This document shows, piece by piece, positions 31,963 to 43,330 of a DNA stretch of 64,000 bases (position 1 is its first letter; each line of letters starts with the position of its first letter). Origin of the DNA: Cylindrotheca closterium. Its lineage: Eukaryota > Bacillariophyta > Bacillariophyceae > Bacillariales > Bacillariaceae. The notes beneath the pieces are model-generated. The model was not told where the DNA came from and did not search any database. It saw only the letters and a program-made list of their open reading frames with translations. Location of the stretch: positions 395,445 to 459,444 of the forward strand of contig CAKOGP040000668.1 in assembly GCA_933822405.4 (NCBI GenBank). The letters are read 5' to 3'. The position numbers and the translations under genes are program-made.

Positions 31963-32610
31963 TGTGTCTGTCTATATATGTTGTTGTGCTGAAGAGAATG
32001 AATGAACCACTGTGTCGCATCATGATCATGGATGATAGAGAGCATTGGAATGATGCAGTCGAACGGGTCCGTCAGTCGAAATAACGTTAGTCGATTGAAT
32101 CAAAATTCATTTTCCTCGCGCCACTTTTTTCAATCCAATTCATGATGTTCGTTGTTCTCATACCGGTAGTAGTTGTCAACGACCAACAGCAGTTTTGAAC
32201 AGCAAATTGCAATAGGTCTTCCAAAGCTTCAATCGAACATTCATTTGCTTCATCATCATGTCCGTTCCCAATTCCGATCCTCTTGTCGAGTTGCCTGATG
32301 CTGGCGGAACCAACGCTATACTACTATTCACCAACCACCACCACCACCACTTCTAGTAGTAGTGAGCATTGAAGAAGAAAAGGCGCATGCTTTGAACATT
32401 CTAAAGAGCAATGCCTATCTCTCATCATTGGGCCTCATTTCGGCAGATCAAGAGAACCGATCCAACGCTCTCGTTTATAATGTGCCTTCCCTTGCTATAT
32501 ATAGTCAAAGGAGATGCTGCCTGTCTGATTTTGGAGATGATTGCGGCGCAATGGTATTATTCGAATCCTTATAGATATGTATCCCTCATTTGAACTGAAC
32601 TAGTAGTATT
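31963..32610. other. Intergenic region between two minus-strand genes
   Basis: Holds the promoter of the glycosyltransferase gene and the 3' flank of the dioxygenase gene. Includes a short CCA run near 32334-32352. Open frames at 32362-32593 overlap each other and have no motif. Confidence 0.45.
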
Positions 32611-34211
32611 CTATTGTTGTGGCTTATTTTCGTCGTCTCCACCATCATCATTGTCCTGTACGAGTTGAATGAACTTGGCTCCTTCTGGATACTGAAGCCA
32701 ATTCTGAGGGGACCAGGTAATGCCCTCTTTGGGGCCTTCCACAAGATGCAGCTGAAAGGTATGCCTTGGAAGGTCGGAAAAATTTGGTAGACTCAAATGA
32801 TCCAAGGTCCCACAAAAGGTTACCAAATCTCCAGCCTTTACTTCAATCGGAATGAAACCCTCTTCCAAGAGTGATGTTGTCGGAAGACCACCATCCCAAT
32901 GTACCTTGGGATTCTCATCATGCTGCAAGAACTTGAGTTGTGGAACATCATCCTTCCCTTTTGGTACCTGTTTGTTATTCGCCTCCACCAATTGTTCAAA
33001 ATACTCTGGATTCCGAATGAATTGTCGTCGCAGGGGTTCCTTGTGAGATCCAGGCCGGGCCCACAAACATCCATTCTCCAAGGTGGCATCATCCAGGGCC
33101 AACCAAAGTCCCAGACAGGTTTGTCGTGGAGTCGTATACAAAAAGGTACTATCCTGATGGGAATGTACCGTGCCTAATTTTGTTTTTTGTATTTGGATGG
33201 GGAGGGAATAGGTATAATAATATCGAAATGGAATGGTTAGGATATATATAAAAGGGAACCATCGTCGTCCAAAAGATCATGTGCATTCGCAATTTACAAA
33301 AACTGGTGCAGTAGTAGACTTACCCCCGATCTTGGCTTGCTTGAAGATGTACATACTTTGCTGAGAGAGACGCGGTATGGAATGAATGAACGAATGAATG
33401 AATGAATGAACCAATTGTGAACGTCAATAGGAGCAAAAATTCCTATCCCTGCACCAACCCGCACGGCGCTTACCGGCACTACAGGATCCTTCCATCCCAA
33501 ATCGAGCACAAGATTCCTCATCTTGTCGGACAATGTATAATCTTGAAATGCCCCTGGAATATTGTGCATTCCGTGTCCGGCCTTGTTCAATATGGATATC
33601 TTGCGTTCGGTAATAAGAGTCTCACCGTCATCGTCATCGTCATCACCATTGATGTTAGTAGCATCATCCACCACCACCACCACCTGATTGTCCAGTAGTA
33701 GATTAGCTTTTTGTTCGGCAAAGTAGTGCACTCGGTTACTGGAATCCAAAAAGTAATCACCTCGAGCTTCATTCGCCTTGGCGTCGGTACCAAAGGTTTC
33801 GATTTTTTTATTCTTTTTCGTTGGCCCATCGTCGTCGTCGTCGTCGTCGCCATTAGTATTCGTATTTTTATCAAAGGGATGCCAGTGTTCCTTGACCAAA
33901 GACTTCATTTGTTCTTTGAGATCCCTAACAATTTCCTCACTCGCAAATTGAGGAACCACCAAGAACCCATGCGTATCAAAGTATTTGGCATCTTTGCTTT
34001 TTTCCTTGCATTCGTCGTCGTCGTCACCATCATCATCATCATGATTCCTAATATTAGTATTAGTATTATTCGCAGTATTAGTATTATGTCGAACCCAACA
34101 AGACGACTTGGGATCCGTCGTTTGGTCTAATCTCGACAAGACTTCTCTTGCTTTTTCTCTGCAGGTGGCAGCTTCTTCCGGACTGAGTGGTGCGTCTTCG
34201 GATATTGCCAT
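32611..34211 (-). CDS. PhyH-family (phytanoyl-CoA dioxygenase-like) Fe(II)/2-oxoglutarate oxygenase
   Basis: 445 residues from exons 33474-34211, 33324-33360 (only 37 bases) and 32611-33173 in minus order. The micro-exon encodes QSMYIFKQAKIG and restores the frame, giving IGGTVHSHQDSTFLYTTPR. This closely resembles the PHYHD1 group (QSMYIFKQ, HQD). Iron ligands are His264 and Asp266 in HQD and a distal His in the LPRHTFQLHL motif, where the Arg would bind 2-oxoglutarate. LWLALDDATLENGCLWARPGSH is a family signature. Exon 1 contains three Asp/Asn-rich inserts coded by simple GAC/AAT repeats (near 34020, 33840 and 33640) that should lie in surface loops. No clear targeting signal. Substrate unknown. 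Confidence 0.85.
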
Positions 34212-34494
34212 TTTCTAACAATAATAGTATGTAACAATGGGATATTGACTGTTTGTGGTTTGAACGATGAGGATATATATGTGCGGTCGTGTTATATTGT
34301 TGTTCTGGAGTAGTGGGACTAAACAAGTACGTTTGTGTGACTCAAGGATATTAGTAGTAGTGTATATCCGTCATGCATATTGATCCTACCAGTCAGTCTC
34401 ATTGTAACTAAATGCAAATTATTCTTTTTATTGTAAATCGACTGCACGGCAGGCTCGTCAATCAAGCTGAAAGCCTGCGACTTTCATTTTGCTG

Positions 34495-35562
34495 CTAGGC
34501 TGGTACTGACAATAACCCTTGGCTGACCTCTGACACCAATTGGCATTCGGTGACAATCCGCAACAAGTAAATCGAAACGTCGGCCAATTCTTGCGACAAC
34601 TTGTCCAATTTCTTCGAGTCTACCTCGACGAACGCAGAATCATCATCGCCCATCCATTGCACCAATTCCGCCAATTCTCCCACTTCCCCGAGCATGGCCA
34701 AGACGAGATTGCGAGGAGTGTGGTATTGATCCCAATGACGGGCGCTGGCAAAGTCTGCAATTTCTTCTGTTAGCAACGGCAAGGCCTCGGCCATTTCACG
34801 GAAAGAAAGGGGAGAATGGGGTGTGGCATCGTCGACATGATCTTCCGTGGATTGATTGTCCTTGGTGATCCCCGTTTGGTTGCTGTACTGAGTGTACTTG
34901 CCAGCTTTGCCCTGATGATTCGGTGAATATTTTAAATATAAATATATTCGACATCGTTATTCCACTAGTCCATTAGAAACAATAGAAAAGCACCAAACTC
35001 CAATAAGCAAGAATAGCTACCATTGACTCACCTTGCAAAGTTCGACGGGATATTTCTTGGCATTCAAGGCCATTTTGTTGTGAATGCTTCGAATCAAATC
35101 CAAATTAAGACTCTTGGCCGTCTCCAGTAACGCTTGCAGCAACTCGCTCATGCAGGCTGCCAATTCCTCCTGTTTGTCCATTACTGGGGTCATGGTCGGG
35201 TCGGATGGCATGTGCGTATTGGCCAGCATGCAGAGTTTGCCAGCCGTGGCTCCAACCGTCAAAATGCAGGATCGAGGATGTGGCATACTTCTTTCTTTCA
35301 TCATGTCTTGACCAGCAGGATGATCCGAAACACTGGTAGGAGAAGAGGACGGAACACTGTCGGTGGATGGTCTTGGTGGTTTTGGTGGTGTGGCGAACAG
35401 CATTGGAAATAATAAGGACGGGGATCGTTTGATTGCTGGACAGTTCTTCTTGCTTGTTGTTTGCTTTGGAAGAAGAATAAGGTAGGATGATGCAGCGCTC
35501 GGAATAAAAACAGTAACAAGAATCACAACAAGAACAATTGCAGTTTGTGACGCAATGTGCAT
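34495..35562 (-). CDS. MazG-type nucleotide pyrophosphohydrolase with N-terminal targeting sequence
   Basis: 315 residues from exons 35032-35562 and 34495-34911 (minus order), phase 0. The C-terminal part has the all-alpha NTP pyrophosphatase pattern of dCTP pyrophosphatase 1: ARHWDQYHTPRNLVLAMLGEVGELAELVQW (metal-binding E..E) and KLSQELADVSIYLLRI (E..D). The part encoded at the splice, HNKMALNAKKYPVELCKGKAGKY, matches the end of the same fold, so the protein carries an incomplete or degenerate first unit followed by a full second unit. The N-terminal 25 residues are strongly hydrophobic (signal- or plastid-type leader with SAASSYLILLP). It would hydrolyse non-canonical or excess (d)NTPs. 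The first domain lacks the E..E helix in the visible reading. Confidence 0.8.
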
Positions 35563-35917
35563 GCAACGAACGATATGGGAGTCTCAAGTCGAAAGAGCAG
35601 TGAGTGGTCCTTGGCAAACAGTCGATGCTGCTTGAATGAATATGGAGAATGATGGAATAAATGGCATCGTGCAGGCTCGCTTGCACATTATATTGTGCTT
35701 CCATTTGGCGCGAAGCTGAGTTCGGTCATATGAGTCGGCGCGATGGTCGAGGGCGTTTCTTTCGTTTCTTTTACCGTTCCGAATGACGAATTCAATGGAA
35801 ACAACAAAACGACGGATTCTTCTCTACCGGTAGAGCAGCCACAGTATTATTTTTAGGCGGGATAGATCGTGACTGTCCACGATAGCTGAGGACAATAATT
35901 GAGCGTGCGATAATGCG

Positions 35918-35959
35918 CATTATTGATTGACTCAAGATAGGTTGAGTCAATCAATAATG
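35918..35959. repeat. Perfect 18-base inverted repeat with 6-base loop
   Basis: Arms 35918-35935 and 35942-35959 are exact reverse complements around GATAGG. The right arm runs into a second palindrome, CAATAATGGCCATTATTG (35952-35969), and a third partial copy of the arm follows. It could be the end of a small foldback element or a structured site. Confidence 0.8.
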
Positions 35960-36603
35960 GCCATTATTGATTGCTCAACACGTCATTTACTTAATGGCTA
36001 AAACGGATGGATCATCATGGTTGCTATCTCAAGATTCAAATTTGGGGAAAACCCCACAAGCATTTTTCAAATTTCGCATCTTATTGTTTTCCAACATGTT
36101 CAATGTCGTATCTATGCATGTAAAAATTGTAGTCGTTGCAGCAGACCTCCGCCTCACAAAGGAACACTAACTCTTGATCGTAACAATCATGAGTCTAATG
36201 AGGTTATCGCTTGGCAAAATCAGGCCGTCAGTGTTCTAAGGTAGATACAAAAAGGAGAACACAAAAAAGCATAGTCCTACGATAAAAAATCGAAGAGTGT
36301 TGAGCAATAGTGTTGTAATACTGTTCATAGGTATCTTCGTTGCTCTCGTGAAATTTATTTAGCTCCAAATGATGAAGTCTATGATAGACTTCATGTGCCA
36401 TGTGGTTTTCCGTCCAAAGAAAATGGTTTTGCGAAAGTGACGCTTCAACCATGAGGAATACTAGAACGGCATAACAGAAAGACATGTTGGCCCCTCTAAC
36501 GTCTTGGACAAAGCATCTATTCTTGAGATAGCCATAGGCAGTATCTGTTCTCATGCGATGAATACTTACGAAGCAATAATCAACATTTTCAGAAAACAAG
36601 ATC

Positions 36604-37640
36604 GTGCCCGATCAACAAGCGACAAGCCTGTCTTGGTCTCAAATTTGGCAAAGAAACGGTGAGAACTTGATGAATCTCGTCAACGCTTGGAAGAACGTAA
36701 TAGCCAAACATAAGTGTGAAGGAAAAATGGATACTCACTTCACCTTTTTCAAAGCACACGACAAAGACAAGGTCATCGTCGAGGATAAGGTGAAGAAAAA
36801 TTGGAGTGCAACATGCTCAAGATTATTGGCATTTCCAACAATTAGGTAAATATATATATGACGCGAATTGTTTGTACACGTCGCACAAAGATCTCTTTTA
36901 TTTATAGGCCCTAGACTTTTTCACGGTGAAACTATTTCTTGATCTCGCGGTGAAACATTTTTGTCTGGGGTTTCGTGATTTCATACAAATTGCACAAGAC
37001 AACCAGCATCCTTTGCCTTCCAAGTCTATCAACGGCCAGGACGAATCGGCAATCAACCATCTAGTCACAAGCACACAAGGGAATGTACGATGTATCGATT
37101 ATGACTGATTTGGTCATTAGGATTGTGATCGTTTTCCAATCCCTGGAGGGACAGCTGAAGAATGGGTGAGAAGAAGTTTGGATCAAAGTGGAGGAGCAAG
37201 AACTCGACGTAATGTTTTCAAGCCAGAGCAGCGTATACAGCACGGTGCAGAAGGAGATCGATGGAAGGAATGTTCTGGGCAATGTCTGTCGTGAGTGGGA
37301 CAAGGCCTATATCAACGATTGTGGAAACATCAACGACTATGGAAAGCATCGTCTTCAAGTCAAGGGTTTCATCCCAATAATGCAAATCGCGGAAGGAGAT
37401 CCAATTGAACGGCAAAAATGGTTACATGCCCTATTAGCACATATTTTTATCTATTTTAAAATCTACATTTTCAGCCAATTTCATTATCGATATGGTAGCC
37501 GAATCTGCACTCTTGTGCCATTGTCGTTTGTTTCCGTGAAAGTCTTTGTTTCAAAAGGACGAGTGCATTTTTGCAATCCCCTTTTTATTTATTTGGAATG
37601 CCCCTCCTTGTCTATCTGCTCTTTACATGCGTAAGTACTG
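36604..37640 (+). other. Possible decayed coding region, unrecognised
   Basis: Pieces with protein-like codon texture occur in several plus frames: LMNLVNAWKNVIAKHKCEGK near 36660, KHFCLGFRDFIQIAQDN near 36950, FPIPGGTAEEWVRRS near 37135 and VYSTVQKEIDGRNVLGNV near 37235. GTAEEWV followed by a helix recalls the Gag-like proteins of diatom LTR elements, but the match is weak and frames change between pieces. Either a broken element or chance; no function assigned. Confidence 0.2.
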
Positions 37641-38553
37641 GTCCCTACCAGGATGTGCCGTTATTGATGGCTCAACATGACGGATAGATGTAGACAGAAT
37701 GCGCACAAGCTGCGCCGTAGGCGCCGTGGAAATGTACTGACCCCCAGACATTCCTGGATACATAAGGGTTAATAACAAGATATTATTGGCGGGGCTCAGA
37801 ACTTTTTGGGAAGTGCTTGAGTCATATTGGGAACTTGGAACGAAAGATACACGACCCACTACTGTAATGATGACTCACTCCTGGCTGCTATCATGATTGC
37901 TAGTACTACTACCACTACTAGTACTAATTGGCTGCTAACAATGCAATAATGATTACGAAGAGCTCTAGTACTGCTAGTTAGAGTAGGTGCAATATTGTCT
38001 CATTGGGAGAAACCTCCCAATATTGCGACGATAGAAACTCACATGGACTCTTAAAATACTACATACTACAGTATACTCATATGTCATAGCCCAATTGGAA
38101 TATAGAAATAAATTGCATAGGACATTAGACTATTGATTGGTATCGTTAGTGTTATTAGTGGGGTTTTATATGTATATTTTGTATCATTCATGGCAACACA
38201 CATGATGTTGCACAAGACATTACATATAATTGGGTAACATTCTCCAGCAGCAGGCGGAACAGCATAAGCCACGACGTGGCAGCAGCTGTGATATGTTATT
38301 GTTCTGCCTCCAGTTTGTGTCGACTTTTTGGCAGGTGCCACATTCGATTTTCAGCTTTTTGTTCATTTCTCAGTGAATGAATCAAGGAAGGAAGGGCAGA
38401 ATGAATCTATCATGGGTCGGACCAAATGATGCAAGCTTTGTAGTCTCGCAGTAGAAGTAGTAGTAGGAGAAGAAGTAGTCTTCCAATACCTATTTCTTGA
38501 GTTTTTTCTTTCTCGTCCATCTTCTTCTTCATTTTCTTCTTGAGATTGACTCC

Positions 38554-39867
38554 TCATGTCAACTGGTGGTGCTGCTGTCGCTGCTGCTGCTGCTTTCCTG
38601 TGGTATTATGGCTATTGGGTAGGGTCATGGAAAGTTTGCGAAGTGCTTGTAGACTCCATTCCGTACTTTCTTCGTTGGACAGTTCTTCGGTAATGACTTC
38701 GGACATCATTCGAATGGAATTCTCCAGACGGCTCAACATTTGATCTTCCTTCGAACGAGAACCATCTCCGCTGGAAGCAAGATTGGACTCTCCCGCAGGT
38801 CCCTCCACATATTCGTCAATGCGGTTGTACCAAGCGGCAAGCCAAAAGCACATGCTAATGGGATAATCGTTGGCCCGCAGTTTCAAGTAGTTGGGGCGGG
38901 CATGGATAAAGGTATTCAAAAAGCCCTGCAATGGCACCAAGAACGAGTGGATCACTAGAAATTGGTAGAGTTCGTGTTCCCGGGACGCCGTGTAACCATA
39001 CGATTGTTCCAGTATCCTTAGAACAATGGGAGTGGAGTTCGTCAAGTAAAAGGCCAAAACATACAGCAAGGCTTGATTCCGTGATCGTCGAATGCGAATG
39101 GCCCAGGTGGGAGTTTCCACACCCTTTCTCACTCCCGCCAATTTCCGGCGAATCTGCCACCAGACCAACACGTGATTGACCACGAGCAGGAGCAAGGTGG
39201 CGCAGACGATCCATCCACCAAAGAACCAGCCGATTTGGTTGCCAATGCAGTCTTCCCCAACAATGCACTTGTTGGGAAAGTCGTCTCGAATCCAACAGGA
39301 CATGCCAATTTCGGATTGGTCGTACATTTGCAAAGGGACTCCCGCCGTGGCCGTAAAGAGAAAAAAGAAAATGGTCAAGCCATGAATGTAGGCTTCAAAG
39401 CGAATCGCAAACTCGTCCATGTGGATTCGAAACTTGATCATGGCCACAAAGTAGAAGGAAAGAGCGAATGTGTAGGACACACTCGCAAAGGAAAGCTGTG
39501 TGAGCCAACCCAAGAAGGAACAGGAGACTTGGTTGCCATTGCTCCATATGCGCGAACTGGGTCCGTCGGAGGGAAGCAAAAAGGGAGTCATGATGTAGGT
39601 AATGGCAGAGAGCATGTTGAAGCCAGAGAGACCAAATATGATACGGTCGTAGCTATTGGTCTTGCTTGAACTCTTGAATACACGGTACATTGTGAAGAAG
39701 GATCCAATTACGGAGAGACATCCAGCGACAATCATCCATAGGCCCAAGACTTTCTGTTGGTCGTCGGAAAGTGATGACGACGATGTCATGGCGATATCCT
39801 CCTGCATCTCTGCAAGGCTATTGGCGGCTCGGATATGGATGAACACGTTGTCGTTGTCTTCTGTCAT
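38554..39867 (-). CDS. Seven-transmembrane GPCR-like receptor
   Basis: 437 residues, one exon. Seven hydrophobic segments are visible: LGLWMIVAGCLSVIGSFFTM, IIFGLSGFNMLSAITYI, FLGWLTQLSFASVSYTFALSF, YIHGLTIFFFLFTATAGV, IGWFFGGWIVCATLLLLVVN, ALLYVLAFYLTNSTPIVL, and LVIHSFLVPLQGFLNTFIH. The order, the short first loop and the Cys before helix 3 plus Cys residues in the second outer loop (SCWIRDDFPNKC) match the cAMP-receptor/secretin-like GPCR group found in diatoms and slime moulds. The C-terminal tail of about 110 residues is Ser/Glu-rich, ending in a Gln/His-rich stretch. The ligand is unknown. The start is the first ATG; the N-terminus is acidic and has no signal peptide. Confidence 0.85.
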   Translation of the reverse strand: MTEDNDNVFIHIRAANSLAEMQEDIAMTSSSSLSDDQQKVLGLWMIVAGCLSVIGSFFTMYRVFKSSSKTNSYDRIIFGLSGFNMLSAITYIMTPFLLPSDGPSSRIWSNGNQVSCSFLGWLTQLSFASVSYTFALSFYFVAMIKFRIHMDEFAIRFEAYIHGLTIFFFLFTATAGVPLQMYDQSEIGMSCWIRDDFPNKCIVGEDCIGNQIGWFFGGWIVCATLLLLVVNHVLVWWQIRRKLAGVRKGVETPTWAIRIRRSRNQALLYVLAFYLTNSTPIVLRILEQSYGYTASREHELYQFLVIHSFLVPLQGFLNTFIHARPNYLKLRANDYPISMCFWLAAWYNRIDEYVEGPAGESNLASSGDGSRSKEDQMLSRLENSIRMMSEVITEELSNEESTEWSLQALRKLSMTLPNSHNTTGKQQQQRQQHHQLT

Positions 39868-42324
39868 CCTCTCTTTTTTGCTTGGGGATGACTTGTACTG
39901 CTGCTTTGTGGTGTGTATACCAATATACCGATATACCGATACAGTGTAATCGGAAATTGCACCAGAAAAAAACTGAGCGGCTACATGTTCGCCATCAAAG
40001 TCGGAAGTTTGGCCAAGATATTCTCCCTCGGCAAAACGAACCGCAGAATCCTATAAGTAAAGGTGGACACTACAAACAATTAATAAAAAATATAACGAAA
40101 TGAGAATCCAATGTCTGATGACGGCCGCTAATTTCTACTGCCTTCTTCCGTTTCCTAATCGATATGGGAACTTCTAACATAACAAAGGCACATATATAAT
40201 AATAAAACATTTTCACGATCAGGTCAAATTATGGAAAGCCATTATATATGTAGACGCGTCATCCAGGTGGATGATATTCTGTGGTTGCTCCAAACTTCAT
40301 CCAACGAGGCGGAACTTTTGACTGCGGCACATTGGCCACACTGCCGAATTAGGCCCCATTCGGCTTAGGGGGGGGAAGGGGCAGAAAAGGAGGGGGGAAA
40401 GGAAGAGGAAGAAGAAAAAAAGAAGGAGGTTTTCAAGAGTTCTTTTGCGGTGATCGCGGTATCGCAAAACAAAATATCCAACCAATGAAACTAGTTACAG
40501 TTTTCAAATCTAGTTGTGATCTGGGGGGAGCCTTTATGGGTAAAAACCGTACCCACCAATCACAACACCATCATTCTACAAGCCTGCATGTAGAGATCTC
40601 GACAGAAATAGATAGGGAAAGACAGCGAATTCGACAGAAATAGCAGTAGTCTTTCCACTGTTGCTCTTCTCACGCATGGGTCCGACTAGTCAACAATATC
40701 GATATTGAATAGCTAGCATCAACAAACACACCATGAGACAAGAAGCCACTCCTTCTCGTCCCAGCTGGTCGAACTAACTGGGAAAAACTATCGCATGAGT
40801 AAAAAGCCTCTACAATTAAGTTGTGCTACGAATATCGGGTGCAATTGATAGAAAACAGTGAAGCAGAAGCATGGATGTATTGCAAAACTTTCCATCAAGG
40901 ATTTTTTCATTTACAAGCCATTCGTCAGATGAAGTTGGCATCCAGGGCTACAGAACGTCCCCATATTTTCGGTAGTATGTATAAGGAAGGAATTCGAACT
41001 GTGTATCTATTGGTTTATCTATGATGCGATGTTGTTATTCCTCTCATTGTGTTGTGTTCGTTGTCACTGTCGAAAAAAAACTTGCGCAAAATCCGTAATT
41101 TGAATAGTCGCGTTATGTTTCCAACCCATCTTGGTTTACCGATACTTTGCTGAAATCCTTGCTGTGATGTAGGTTTCTACTGTTTTGAGCATAAATTGGT
41201 AGAGATACGTAGAGAATCTACGGTTGAGTACTGTGTCATCTCTGTGAGTTCCCTAATTAAATACTTCAAATGCCACCTCCTCGACCAATTGAGTATCTGC
41301 CTTTTCCCCAATAAACCCTTACCATTCAATTTTTGACTTCAGTACCTGGTGTACGGTACGTGTACCTGATACTGTAGTGTCAAAACGTTTTCAAAAGTTG
41401 TTCACATAGCGCCGCCTTTGTGGTAGACGTACCGGTACCCAAGTTCGGTCACTACAGTACTGAGGCCTCCCATTGGTCCCAATGAAGCTGCAGAATAAGC
41501 GTAGGAACTGAGGGTGGCATAAAACGCTCTTGTTCAGTGACGATAGAATGCGAAGGTTTGGTGATGATGATGATGATGATGAGTCATCGATGAGTCTTAT
41601 TGCGGTACAAGGTACGGTGATGTACCTCGTATTGTAAAAAGTAGGGTACTGTACTGCAATTGTACCTGGTACAGAATAATCCTGTGCTGCAGCTGGACGA
41701 GTGAAAGCCATAGGTATTTTTATGTGGCACGGTCGTGAAGCTTTAGAATAGGCTGAAAAGAACCGGGAATTGCACAAAACGCTCGTGTACACTGAACGAC
41801 AATCAAGATAGTTGCGAGGCTTCGCACGCCAGGTGGCTGTTGATGGTGATTGATTGTGGTATACGAATACCTGCTGCAAGACGGAGGTGGGTAAGTCGCG
41901 CACGCATTTGCAGAGGAGCAGCACAAGGTACTATATGAGTGGTCTTTAGCAGCAGGAGGTGGCTAGTACCGTCGTACCGGCAGATACTACTAGCTACTGT
42001 AGCTACTAGTGTCGTGGCTGAGGAGCTGCCATGGATATCGACCATGCTACTATCAGTAATTGCTGAATGTATTGCTTAGGTGGACTCTCACTTAGACAGA
42101 AAAGCCAAACAAATCTTTTGGGAACCATGTACTCATCTCGTGCCGCATACCTGGTACTGTAGGAGAAGAACAATATCTCCAATGCAGTAGGACGGAGAGT
42201 ATCTGGTACTGTTGTAGCTCTGAATTATGACGTACTTGACTAGGCCTCTTTGCATCCCCTGATTTCCAATAATGCATAATAATATTGACAACAACAGCAA
42301 TTCAATGATAACTCGTTGATAGTC
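39868..42324. other. Gene-free 2.4-kb region, rich in GTAC palindromic words
   Basis: No supported gene. Left part has a purine-rich strand run (40368-40430). From 41341 to 42220 it carries dense GTACC, GGTAC and ACCGGT words (for example 41341-41370, 41429-41440 and 41641-41672) and a GAT run at 41562-41582. Frames at 40821 and 41391-42045 show no motif. Confidence 0.5.
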
Positions 42325-42918
42325 ATGCCCAAGGATAATATAATCAAGCGTCGCTCTTCGTGCAGCAAAGTCACACATCAACCTGGTGCTTCTCTTCTGA
42401 GACGACGAAAATCAGCATCCGCAGTTTTGGAACCAACCAGCAGCACTCGTCGCAAGACTGAAGACAAGAAAGACCAGAACCCCTTGGTTCTGGGACGAGG
42501 AAGTGTGAATGTCTCGGCTGGTCGTACCATTTACGAAAGGGCCAGCTCTCGTCGGGAGAGACATCGACTGGCCCTGAAGAATGGATTGAAATTAGGCGAA
42601 GAGGATGGATCCAATCATATCGTGGCCTTGGGGCGTGTGGGTGCTCGAGGCCCGAATCGATCCTCTCTCACCAAGGAAAGTCCAGAGGGTGAAGATCCAG
42701 GGTTGCTGGCCATTGCTGCTGCTGACAGCAAAAGGAAACAGGCAGGACGAAAACGCGTCGCATCTACAAAGCCAAGGGGGTATAATTCGTTGGGTAGGGC
42801 AGCAGCTGCTTCAGCAAGCCCCTCGCAACGAAATCAGAGCATCTTCAATGCCAAGATGAAGGCGGCTAGTCAAAAAAGCAAAAGGATACCTGTCCGTGAA
42901 AAACTACTGAATGGATGA
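42325..42918 (+). CDS. Basic low-complexity protein of unknown function
   Basis: 197 residues, starting at the ATG at 42325. Very rich in Arg, Lys and Ser throughout (for example SKVTHQPGASLLRRRKSASA, SSRRERHRLALKNGLK, KRKQAGRKRVAS). No domain recognised. A helix-like stretch around residues 70-100 (RTIYERASSRRERHRLALKNG) is the most ordered part. Composition suggests a nuclear, nucleic-acid-binding or ribosome-associated protein, but that is only inference. Open for its full length with no internal stop, hence probably real. Confidence 0.5.
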   Translation: MPKDNIIKRRSSCSKVTHQPGASLLRRRKSASAVLEPTSSTRRKTEDKKDQNPLVLGRGSVNVSAGRTIYERASSRRERHRLALKNGLKLGEEDGSNHIVALGRVGARGPNRSSLTKESPEGEDPGLLAIAAADSKRKQAGRKRVASTKPRGYNSLGRAAAASASPSQRNQSIFNAKMKAASQKSKRIPVREKLLNG

Positions 42919-43330
42919 GAGTGCGATGTCTATATTGTCGATGACTAGTATGCGATTCGTGTGCCCATGGGTTGTTTGGATTAGCATGAATGGCGTTCCG
43001 AATACCACGCAACGACTCGTTCATTGCATGCCTGGATGCTATTTCCATGGTTGTTCAACTGATTATGTAAGACACCACAGGCAGATCTCCATGTTTGAAT
43101 TCAGAGGGACAGGCGCCATAAGAGACAACCAAAACAGAAAAATAAATATAAATAGTCTGACTCTACTGTTGACATGGTCTATTTTTATCTCTAAGTTATA
43201 ACAAAAGTGGTGACGGAAGCACCTTAACAGAAAAACAAATATAAATAGTCTGACTCTACTTTTGACATTGTCTATTTTTATCTCTAAGTTACTATAACAG
43301 AAGTGGTGACGGAAGCATCTTTCCAATTTT
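42919..43330. other. Convergent intergenic region with tandem repeat
   Basis: Between the 3' ends of two convergent genes. Its right half is the two-copy tandem repeat listed next; nothing else seen. Confidence 0.5.
43133..43321. repeat. Two-copy tandem repeat of about 93-96 bases
   Basis: Copy 1 is 43133-43225 and copy 2 is 43226-43321. They differ at a few positions and by a three-base insertion (ACT) near 43291. It lies within ten bases of the stop codon of the minus-strand gene, so it forms that gene's 3' untranslated region or terminator. Confidence 0.88.

Larger units (their letters stand above)
35563..38553. other. Gene-poor 3-kb region with palindromes and possible element remnant
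   Basis: AT-rich and broken in all frames for most of its length. It contains a strong inverted repeat (35918-35959) with a related palindrome just after (35954-35971), and a block at 36604-37640 with scattered protein-like pieces. From 37640 to 38553 nothing is recognised. Confidence 0.45.

Noticed and set aside
37188..37634. 148-codon plus frame
   Set aside because: Begins at GTG and its second half is hydrophobic and motif-free; kept only as part of the possible remnant at 36604-37640.
40821..42045. Small frames in the gene-free region left of the 42325 gene
   Set aside because: Short, overlapping on both strands, translated from GTAC and GAT repeats.
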